This document shows, piece after piece, positions 8,283 to 15,589 of a stretch of 64,000 bases of DNA. The position numbers and the translations under genes were made by a program. The stretch lies in the NCBI RefSeq assembly GCF_015277775.1, contig NZ_CP063849.1, positions 5,967,501 to 6,031,500 of the forward strand, given 5' to 3'. Positions within the stretch are counted from its first letter, which is position 1; each line of letters opens with the position of its first letter. The notes beneath the pieces were generated by a model. The model ran no database searches, had not been told where the DNA came from, and was given only the letters and a program-made list of their open reading frames with translations. The stretch is from Paludibaculum fermentans (GTDB lineage Bacteria > Acidobacteriota > Terriglobia > Bryobacterales > Bryobacteraceae).

Positions 8283-11029
8283 ATCGAAAGACCTTACGCC
8301 GCTCCTGGAGCCGTCTGAAAGGGCTGCTCCCCAGCCGCCGCCGCGACCAGGAACTGGCCGACGAACTCGAAACCCACATCGAACTTCTCACCGCGGACAA
8401 CATCCGCCTCGGCATGAACCCCGCCGATGCCCGCCGCGCGGCCATGCTGAAACTGGGCGGCATCGAGTCCGTCAAAGAGTCCTATCGCGACCAGCGCGGC
8501 CTGCCCGCCCTCGAAGCGCTCTTCCAGGATCTGCGCTACGCCTTCCGCGGCATGCGCCGCCGTCCGGGCTTCACCCTCACCGCCGTCGCCTGCCTCGCCC
8601 TGGGCATCGGAGCCACCACCGCGCTCTTCAGCGTCCTCAACGCTGTCCTCATCCGCCACCTGCCGGTCGCCCAACCGGAGCAACTGGTACAGCTTCGCTT
8701 CCAGGGCGACGCCAAATTGCCCCGCACCATCCGCCACAGCAACTCGGGTTTCAGCCGGGCCTCCTTCCCGCACTACATGCTGCAGGACCTCCAGGACAGC
8801 GGCAGCGGGCTCTCTGAACTCTTTGCCTTTGTCCCGATGAACTTCGACCGCCACGGCGTCACAGTCAACATCGACGGCGTACCGTCCACCGCGGGCGGCG
8901 AAATGGTCTCGGCCAACTACTTTCGGGGACTCGGCGTTGCGCCCGTCATCGGCCGCGCCATCTCGGAAGAGGACCTCAAGCCCGGCGCGCCCAACGTGGC
9001 CGTGCTCAGCCACGGCTACTGGACCCGTCAGTTTGGCCGCGACCGCGGTGTCGTGGGCCATCGCATCTCATTGAACGGCCAGCCCTTTACCGTCATCGGC
9101 GTGGCGCCCCAGGAGTTCTTTGGCGTGAATGCGGCCCAGCCGCCCGAGTTCTGGATTCCCCTCCGCGACCTGCCCGGCCTCGCCCCCTGGGGCAACAGTT
9201 CCCCCAAAGCCAGCCAGATGTTCAGCGACCGCACCTGGTGGTGGTGCATGCTGATGGGCCGCCTCAAGCCCGGGGTCACGGCGCAGCAGGCTCAGCTTCA
9301 ACTGGACGCCCGCTTCCGGCAGAGCCTCGCCGCCGCCGGCCCGGCAGACCTCAAGCCGGAGATCCTGCCGCATCTGGAACTCACCGACGCCGGCAAAGGC
9401 CTCGACAACCTGCGCAGCCGCCTCTCCCGGCCTCTCCAGCTTCTGCTCGCCGCCACGGGACTGGTCCTGCTGATCGCCTGCGCCAATGTCGCCACTTTGT
9501 TGCTGGCCCGCGCCTCGGCACGGCAGAGGGAAACCAGCGTCCGGCTCGCCCTGGGCGCCCTGCGCGGCCGCCTCATCCGCCAGTACCTCACGGAATCGGT
9601 GATGCTCGCCCTGGTCGGCGGCGGCCTGGGGGTCCTCGTCGCCTACTGGGGCAGCCACGGCCTTGTCCTGCTCGACCGGGACACGCGGGCGCTTTCGCTG
9701 GACGTGCAACCGGACGGCACGGTCCTCGGTTTCTGCCTCGGCCTGTCCCTTCTCACCGGCATCCTTTTCGGGCTCGCCCCGGCCTTTCGGGCCACACGCA
9801 CGAACGTCTCCACCCGCATCCAGGAGGGCGTGACGATGCATGTCCGCCGCCTGAGCCTGGGCTCCGCGCTGGTCGCCGGGCAGGTCGCCCTTTCCGTGCT
9901 GCTGCTGTTCGGGGCAGGGCTGTTCCTCCGGACGCTGGGCAACCTCGAATCGCAGGACCTCGGGTTCCGCAGCGAAAACCTGGTCGTCTTCTCCCTGAAT
10001 CCGCCCCGCACCGCCTACACCGGCGACCGTCGTGTCGAGCTCTACCACCGCGTGCTGGAGGCGATCCAACCGCTGCCCGGCGTGGAGTCCGCCACCTCCT
10101 CCGGCCTCGCCTTACTCTCGGGCTGGATCAACAACTCGGACGCGTCCGCCGACACCGCCAATCGGGCCAAGTCCTCCAACTCGCTGAGCTGGAACACCGT
10201 CGGCCCCAACTACTTCCACACCATGGGCATGAACCTGATCCAGGGCCGCGACCTCGACTGGGCGGACATCCGCCTCGCCCGCAAGGTGGCGGTGGTCAAT
10301 ACTGCCATGGCGCGTCACTTCTTTCCCAGCCAGAATCCGGTGGGCCACCGCTTCTCGATGAGCGAAGAGTACAACCCCTCCGAGGCCATCGAAATCATCG
10401 GCGTCGTGGGGGATGCCAAGTACGGTACCCTGCGCGGCGAGGTGGATCCGACGGCGTACATCAGCTATCCAGCCATCCCGGAATCGGTGAGCAAGATGCA
10501 CTACGAAGTGCGGACGGCGGGCGACCCGGCTGCTGTTCTCAGCACCATCCGTACCGCCATGCGGGGCATCGACCCGGACGTGCCGCTGATCGACCCCAAA
10601 ACCCAAACCGAGTTGCTCCGCGACAGCCTGGGTGAAGAGCGACTCTTCGCCGTCCTCTGTACCGTCTTCAGCGGCCTGGCCCTGATTCTCGTCGCCGTCG
10701 GACTGTATGGGACCCTCGCTTACGCCGTAACCCGCCGCACCAACGAGATCGGCATCCGCATGGCCCTAGGCGCCCCGCGTGCCCACGTCCTGTGGATGGT
10801 GTTGAAGGAATCGCTGGTTCTCACCGGCGCCGGCGCCCTCATCGGCCTGCCCGCAGCCCTCGCCGCTGCCCGCCTGGTCGAGAACCAGATCTTCGGCGTC
10901 AAACCCGGCGATCCCCTCACGCTGGCGGCCACGCTGTTTATGCTCATTCTGGTCGGCGCCGCGGCCAGCTTCCTGCCCGCGCGCCGCGCCGCCCACATCG
11001 ATCCGCAGGTCGCGCTCAGAAACGAGTAG
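8279..11029 (+). CDS. ADOP-type ABC transporter permease (MacB/FtsX family)
   Basis: A 916-residue protein of the acidobacterial duplicated orphan permease type. An N-terminal soluble prefix (about 1-80, ELADELETHIELL) is followed by a membrane helix, a MacB-like periplasmic core, an FtsX three-helix block (about 390-500), another helix and periplasmic core, and a final FtsX block (about 790-916). There is no ATPase domain here or next door, hence 'orphan'. Related permeases export peptides or lipophilic compounds or signal across the membrane. It is coupled to the PadR gene by a four-base overlap. Confidence 0.92.
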   Translation: MNRKTLRRSWSRLKGLLPSRRRDQELADELETHIELLTADNIRLGMNPADARRAAMLKLGGIESVKESYRDQRGLPALEALFQDLRYAFRGMRRRPGFTLTAVACLALGIGATTALFSVLNAVLIRHLPVAQPEQLVQLRFQGDAKLPRTIRHSNSGFSRASFPHYMLQDLQDSGSGLSELFAFVPMNFDRHGVTVNIDGVPSTAGGEMVSANYFRGLGVAPVIGRAISEEDLKPGAPNVAVLSHGYWTRQFGRDRGVVGHRISLNGQPFTVIGVAPQEFFGVNAAQPPEFWIPLRDLPGLAPWGNSSPKASQMFSDRTWWWCMLMGRLKPGVTAQQAQLQLDARFRQSLAAAGPADLKPEILPHLELTDAGKGLDNLRSRLSRPLQLLLAATGLVLLIACANVATLLLARASARQRETSVRLALGALRGRLIRQYLTESVMLALVGGGLGVLVAYWGSHGLVLLDRDTRALSLDVQPDGTVLGFCLGLSLLTGILFGLAPAFRATRTNVSTRIQEGVTMHVRRLSLGSALVAGQVALSVLLLFGAGLFLRTLGNLESQDLGFRSENLVVFSLNPPRTAYTGDRRVELYHRVLEAIQPLPGVESATSSGLALLSGWINNSDASADTANRAKSSNSLSWNTVGPNYFHTMGMNLIQGRDLDWADIRLARKVAVVNTAMARHFFPSQNPVGHRFSMSEEYNPSEAIEIIGVVGDAKYGTLRGEVDPTAYISYPAIPESVSKMHYEVRTAGDPAAVLSTIRTAMRGIDPDVPLIDPKTQTELLRDSLGEERLFAVLCTVFSGLALILVAVGLYGTLAYAVTRRTNEIGIRMALGAPRAHVLWMVLKESLVLTGAGALIGLPAALAAARLVENQIFGVKPGDPLTLAATLFMLILVGAAASFLPARRAAHIDPQVALRNE

Positions 11030-11032
11030 CGG

Positions 11033-11494
11033 CTAGAATACCCGGGCGCCCCAGAACTGCAGGAAACAGGCCGGCACCAACCGGTGCACGGCCAAACCCG
11101 GCACGGGAAACACGCGCCGCAGCGACCGCTGGTACTCCGAGGGCGACTGCCCCACCAGGCTCCGGAATCGCGTACTGAACGACCCCAGGCTCTCGTACCC
11201 CACGGCCATGCAGACCTCGGTCACCGCCAGCTCATCCCGCGCCAGCAGGCGCTTCGCTTCGTCCATCCGCAGTTTGGTCAAAAACTCGTGCGGCGACTCG
11301 CCAAAGGTCCGCCGGAACACCCGCTGGTAGTGAAAGGGGGAAAGACACGCCTCGCGCGCGGCATCGTGCAACCGCAGCGGCTCGCCGAACCCCGCGGCCA
11401 GGTAGTCGCGCGACCGCACCAACCGCCGGAACAGTTCATCGTGCACCGCCGGCCCCAGCCGCAGCGGAGCCGTATAAATGAGCGGATGCGTCAC
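11033..11494 (-). CDS. AraC family transcriptional regulator
   Basis: A 153-residue protein made up almost wholly of the AraC/XylS double helix-turn-helix: LHDAAREACLSPFHYQRVFR for the first HTH and VTEVCMAVGYESLGSFSTRFR for the second, followed by the usual G.SPSEYQ. There is no sensor domain, so it is either MarA/SoxS-like, controlled by its amount, or takes its signal from elsewhere. The start is GTG 11494. It lies 24 bases downstream of the ADOP gene on the same strand, suggesting a padR-ADOP-araC operon. It ends three bases from the end of the convergent first ADOP gene. Confidence 0.9.
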   Translation of the reverse strand: MTHPLIYTAPLRLGPAVHDELFRRLVRSRDYLAAGFGEPLRLHDAAREACLSPFHYQRVFRRTFGESPHEFLTKLRMDEAKRLLARDELAVTEVCMAVGYESLGSFSTRFRSLVGQSPSEYQRSLRRVFPVPGLAVHRLVPACFLQFWGARVF

Positions 11495-11518
11495 GTCAGA
11501 TGAGTGTAACCGGAAAAC

Positions 11519-14062
11519 CTACTCCGGCCGCAACACCTGTGCCGGATTCAGCCCCGAGACCCGCCGCGCCGCCATCAGGATCGCCAGGCCGGCAATCACC
11601 ACCAGCCCGAGCCCGGCCGCCGCGCAATCCTGCCAGGTCACTTCCTTCGCCTGGTACACCAGCGCCGCCAGCACCCGGCCCAGCGCCAGTGCCGCCGCGG
11701 TGCCGGCCACCAAGGCCGCCAGCACCACCGGCATCGACTGCCGCAGAATCAGCCCGCGCAGCCGCCCCGGCGTTCCGCCCAGGGCCAGCCGCACCCCCAT
11801 CTCCTGTGTCCGCTGCGACACCGAGTACGACACTGTGGCGTACAGGCCGAGAATCGCCAGGAACCCTGCAAAACAACCGAAGAACACCAGCGTGCCCGTG
11901 TACAGCCTGGGCTTCGCCATCCGCTCCGCCAGGTACGAGTCCATGCTCTGCACCGCGAACACGGGCACTTGCGGGTCGACGCTCGCCAGCGCCGCGCGCG
12001 CCGCGGCCATCACCGGCTCCAGCTTGCCCCGCGTCTTCAACACGAAGGTGAGGTTCGCGGTATCGGCCTGTCCCAGCGGCGTGAAGACCTGCGGCAGCGG
12101 CTCGGAGCCTGGTCCGAAGTGCAGCGCCGGCTTCACGACGCCAATGATCCGCCGTGGCTTGCCCTTGCTGGACGCGTGGATCCATCGCCCCAACGCAGCC
12201 TGCGGACCGCGCAGCTTGCGCGCCAGCGTCTCGTTCACCACCGCCACCAGTTCCGCCGCCGCGGTGTCGGTCTCGCGGAACTCGCGGCCCGCCACAACCG
12301 GCGTACTCAGCGCCTCGAAATAATGCTCCGTCGCCACCACGCCCATGGCGGCATCCAGCTTCCGCCCGTCATCCAGGAACCACTGCCCCAATCCGATGGG
12401 CTGCAGCGACAGCGGCAGCAGGTTCACGGCTCCGGCCGCTTCGACGCCCGGCAGCGACCGCAGCCGCTCCAGCGCCTCGCGGTAGTAAGCCGTTCGACGA
12501 GCCCCGTCTTCCCTTGATGTGCCCGCAAGCGACACCCGCAACGTGGCCACGCCCGCTGTCCGGTACCCCGCGTCCACGCGCATCATCGCCAGAAACGTCC
12601 GCCCCAGGCTCACGCCGCCGGCCAGCAGCACGATGGTCAGTGTCACCTGCAACGCGGTCAGCGCGACGCGGATCCGCGCCGCCGGCACCCGCGCCGTGCC
12701 CGCCCGCAACGCCTCGTTCGAGGTCTGCAGCCGGCTCACATGCCAGGCCGGCAGGACTCCGAACACCAGCCCGGTCAGTAGCGACAACCCCACCGCGAAG
12801 GCCAGCATCCGCCAGTCGATCCCCGCCTCGGCCTGACCGGGCTGCAGCGAGGCCGCGATGCGCGCCACGCCGCGCGCCACCAGAATCCCCGCCGCTCCGG
12901 CCACCAGCGCCAGCGCCACGCTCTCAAACAGCAACTGCTGGAACAGCCGCGCCCGCGAGGCCCCCAGCGCGGCCCGGATCTGCAGCTCCCGCCGCCGGTC
13001 CAGCACGCGCGTCAACAGCAGGTTCGCGACATTCCCGCACGCGATCAGCAGCACACACAGCACCGCGCCAAACAACACCAGCGACGGCCTCCTGGCCGGA
13101 CCCGCCAACTGCACCTGCAGAGTCCGCAGCGCTGGACGGTTCGCCTCATCCTCCAGCATGCGCTTGGGCGCAAGTCGGCCCGCTTCGGCCACATATAACG
13201 CCTGCGCCTCCGCCAGCGGCAGGCCGTCCTTCAGCCGCCCCAGCACCTCCCAGAAGATCACGCCCTCTTTCGGAATGCGTTCGAACTCAAACACCGTCGG
13301 TGTCCAGACCTGCGCGCCCATCGGGTAGTCGAACCCCGCCGGAGCCACACCCACCACCCGGAACGGAGTCCCGCTGATCCGGATCGTCCGCCCCAGAACC
13401 CGGGGATCTCCGCCGAACTCCTGATCCCACATCGCGTGGCTGATCACCGCCGCGTCGTTCCGCCCGCGTGTCTCCTCCTCGGCCAGAAACCCGCGGCCCC
13501 ACGCCATCGGTGTGCCCATCAGCGCGAACAGATTCGCCGAGGTCTCGCACACCCGCACCCGCACCGTCCGCGGACCGCCCGCCACGTTCAACTCATCGCT
13601 CGCAAAGACGGCCGCGTCTTTCAGGTACGCATTCTGCCCCGTCCACCCGCGCAGCGCCGCCGGCGACTCCGTCAGCCGCATCGAGCCCGGCAGCATGTGC
13701 AGAAACACCAGCCGCTCCGGCTCGGCGTAAGGCAGCTTGCGCCACAACATTGCATCCAGTACGCCGAACAGGCCCGTCGCGACGCCAATGCCCAAAGCCA
13801 GCGCCGCCATCGCAAACAGCGCCACAAAGGGACGCCGCGCATGCACCCGCGCGCTGTGCCGCAGGTCCTGCGCCGCCTCTTCCATCAGGCGCGCCGGCAC
13901 CGTCGCCGCCAGATCCCACAACGTCCTCAGCCAAAGCCGCGCCGCCGGAGCGCCTTCCGCCCGCTCTTCGCGGAACGACCGCAGCAACTCCCGCTCAAAC
14001 TCCTCGCGAAAGCGCGCCGGATACAGCTTCAGCAGCGCCCGGTACAGCCGTTCGCTGTTCAT
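11519..14062 (-). CDS. ADOP-type ABC transporter permease (second copy, different prefix)
   Basis: An 847-residue permease with the same double MacB-core/FtsX layout as the first copy. Its N-terminal prefix differs: RALLKLYPARFREEFEREL is the second kind of ADOP prefix, while the first copy has the ELADELETHIE kind. FtsX blocks lie at about 365-480 and 740-847. No ATPase is present nearby. The start overlaps the stop of its own PadR gene (ATGA at 14059-14062). The two ADOPs converge on the AraC gene and are too divergent to be a recent duplication. Confidence 0.92.
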   Translation of the reverse strand: MNSERLYRALLKLYPARFREEFERELLRSFREERAEGAPAARLWLRTLWDLAATVPARLMEEAAQDLRHSARVHARRPFVALFAMAALALGIGVATGLFGVLDAMLWRKLPYAEPERLVFLHMLPGSMRLTESPAALRGWTGQNAYLKDAAVFASDELNVAGGPRTVRVRVCETSANLFALMGTPMAWGRGFLAEEETRGRNDAAVISHAMWDQEFGGDPRVLGRTIRISGTPFRVVGVAPAGFDYPMGAQVWTPTVFEFERIPKEGVIFWEVLGRLKDGLPLAEAQALYVAEAGRLAPKRMLEDEANRPALRTLQVQLAGPARRPSLVLFGAVLCVLLIACGNVANLLLTRVLDRRRELQIRAALGASRARLFQQLLFESVALALVAGAAGILVARGVARIAASLQPGQAEAGIDWRMLAFAVGLSLLTGLVFGVLPAWHVSRLQTSNEALRAGTARVPAARIRVALTALQVTLTIVLLAGGVSLGRTFLAMMRVDAGYRTAGVATLRVSLAGTSREDGARRTAYYREALERLRSLPGVEAAGAVNLLPLSLQPIGLGQWFLDDGRKLDAAMGVVATEHYFEALSTPVVAGREFRETDTAAAELVAVVNETLARKLRGPQAALGRWIHASSKGKPRRIIGVVKPALHFGPGSEPLPQVFTPLGQADTANLTFVLKTRGKLEPVMAAARAALASVDPQVPVFAVQSMDSYLAERMAKPRLYTGTLVFFGCFAGFLAILGLYATVSYSVSQRTQEMGVRLALGGTPGRLRGLILRQSMPVVLAALVAGTAAALALGRVLAALVYQAKEVTWQDCAAAGLGLVVIAGLAILMAARRVSGLNPAQVLRPE

Positions 14063-14424
14063 GCCGGCTCTCCCAGGCCAAAGCGTGTCTCCGACAACTC
14101 CACCAGCGCCCGCATCCGCGCCGCCTCCGCCTGGGCCACCTCCAACCCCAGCTCCGACATCCGGAAATACCGCCGCCGCTCGTCGTCCAGATGCGGATCC
14201 GGCCGTTCGCCCGACTCTTCAATCAACCCCTGCTCCAGCAGCTTCTGGATCGTGCCGTACAGCGACCCCGCGCCGGGGTTCAGCCGCCCCTCCGTCCGCT
14301 TCACGATTTCCCGCTTCAACGCATACCCGTGACGCTCCCCCTCGCCCAGACACAGCAGGATGTGGAACGCCAGCGGTGGCAGCGGCAGATACTCCGACGG
14401 ATCAGTTGGTTTTGGCTTCGGCAT
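14059..14424 (-). CDS. PadR family transcriptional regulator (second)
   Basis: A 121-residue winged-helix regulator: LPPLAFHILLCLGEGERHGY, then NPGAGSLYGTIQKLLEQGLI and the wing DDERRRYFRMSELG. I start at ATG 14424; the longer frame from 14586 would extend upstream of the promoter and lacks PadR similarity. An almost consensus promoter ends 21 bases before this ATG, giving a very short leader. The overlap with the permease start makes regulator and transporter one translational unit. Confidence 0.92.
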   Translation of the reverse strand: MPKPKPTDPSEYLPLPPLAFHILLCLGEGERHGYALKREIVKRTEGRLNPGAGSLYGTIQKLLEQGLIEESGERPDPHLDDERRRYFRMSELGLEVAQAEAARMRALVELSETRFGLGEPA

Positions 14425-14445
14425 AGTAGTACAACTTTCGTAATA

Positions 14446-14474
14446 GTTATACGGCGAGTGAGGGATCTTGTCAA
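14446..14474 (-). promoter_or_regulatory. Consensus-like sigma-70 promoter of padR-ADOP operon
   Basis: Read on the minus strand, TTGACA (14474-14469) and TATAAC (14451-14446) are separated by exactly 17 bases. The -10 ends 21 bases before ATG 14424, so the mRNA leader would be only about 14-15 bases. The AT-rich stretch between -10 and ATG (TATTACGAAAGTTGTACTAC) could hold the PadR operator. This is the clearest promoter in the window. Confidence 0.75.
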
Positions 14475-14574
14475 GCCAAATCAAACAGACCCGAAATTCG
14501 ATATCTATTCCACTGCGAAGGGCACGAAATCCCTTCGTCTCCTTGTCGCCTCGAGCCTGGTATATAGTCAACGC

Positions 14575-15468
14575 ATGCAACGGCATGACGTTTTTACACT
14601 CATTATTGTTGCGGTACTCACCCCTCTTGGCGCGGCTGGCCAGGCCCGGGACTTGAAGGCTCTGCCTCCCACGGAGAACACGATCACCGCATCACCCAGA
14701 ACACCCACCGGCCTTCGTGCCGCCTCGGGAACACAGAATCCGGGCAAGTTCACCTTTGTCGGCCCTAGCGACATGGTCTTCCCTCATCTCGCCACCGGCG
14801 GCGGCTGGGAGACCACCCTTGTCCTGGTGAACCTAACCAACACGGCCGTCACGTTCGGGCAGGCCTTTTTCGATACCTCTGGCCAACCCCTGACCGTGAC
14901 GTTCCAGTCGATTCCCGATGGACAGCAATTGACCACCAGTTCAGCCCAGGGCACGCTGAATCCCGGCGCCAGTTTCAACATAAAGCTGGTTGACCAGGGG
15001 ACTGGATTAAAGACTGGTTGGTCCGTTATTTCCTACGATGCCACCGGCGCCCGACTCGGCGGCTACGCCATCTTCAAACAGAGCATCGCCGGTTCGCCCG
15101 ATTTCGAGGCCCTGGTTCCGCTCAGCGCCTACGATGACTACGTGTTCATCATGCCCTACGACAACACCAACGGGTATGTCACTTCGATGGCGCTTTTGAA
15201 CCCCGGAGCCAACCTGGACAGCCAGGTCTACGTCACCCTGCTCGACACCGAGGGCAACACCGTCAGCACCGACACCATTCCCCTGGCCAAAGGGCAGCAG
15301 TTGGCCTTCTCCATTCCGGAGCGCTTCCCCGACACGCAAGGCAAGGTCGGCTCCATCCTCTTTGAGAGCAGCACCACGCGGCTCTCCGCACTCGGCTTCC
15401 GCTTCAACCCGCAGCACGCGTTCGCCACCATTCCGGTCCTGAACTGGTCCGGCATGTTCCCGCAGTAG
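14575..15468 (+). CDS. Secreted protein of unknown function, beta-rich
   Basis: A 297-residue protein. The signal peptide is MQRHDVFTLIIVAVLTPLGAAGQA, cut near residue 23. The mature part begins with a low-complexity linker and then beta-rich modules containing VFPHLATGGGWETTLVLVNL, a pattern that recurs in extracellular proteins of Solibacter-like bacteria. No enzyme motif is visible. I chose ATG 14575 because it gives a clean signal peptide; the open frame extends back to 13468 only as antisense of the ADOP gene. A 10-11 bp-arm hairpin follows the stop. Confidence 0.7.
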   Translation: MQRHDVFTLIIVAVLTPLGAAGQARDLKALPPTENTITASPRTPTGLRAASGTQNPGKFTFVGPSDMVFPHLATGGGWETTLVLVNLTNTAVTFGQAFFDTSGQPLTVTFQSIPDGQQLTTSSAQGTLNPGASFNIKLVDQGTGLKTGWSVISYDATGARLGGYAIFKQSIAGSPDFEALVPLSAYDDYVFIMPYDNTNGYVTSMALLNPGANLDSQVYVTLLDTEGNTVSTDTIPLAKGQQLAFSIPERFPDTQGKVGSILFESSTTRLSALGFRFNPQHAFATIPVLNWSGMFPQ

Positions 15469-15483
15469 TTCGTCGTCCCAGAC

Positions 15484-15532
15484 CCCTGCGATCCCCTTTC
15501 ATGCTCCTCAGGCAGGGGAGAGGATCGCAGGG
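15484..15532. terminator. Hairpin after the secreted-protein gene (possible terminator)
   Basis: CCCTGCGATCC (15484-15494) and GGATCGCAGGG (15522-15532) are perfectly complementary around a 27-base centre. The following bases are CCTTCC rather than a T tract, so termination would be weak or factor-dependent. It lies between two plus-strand genes. Confidence 0.4.
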
Positions 15533-15589
15533 CCTTCCACCCGCCAGAGACCGCACCGCCCGCTGAACGCTATCCTGTGAAGAACAGTT

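Noticed and set aside
13468-14574. N-terminal extension of the secreted protein at 14575-15468
   Set aside because: The upstream frame is antisense to the ADOP and padR genes; the signal peptide at ATG 14575 fixes the start.
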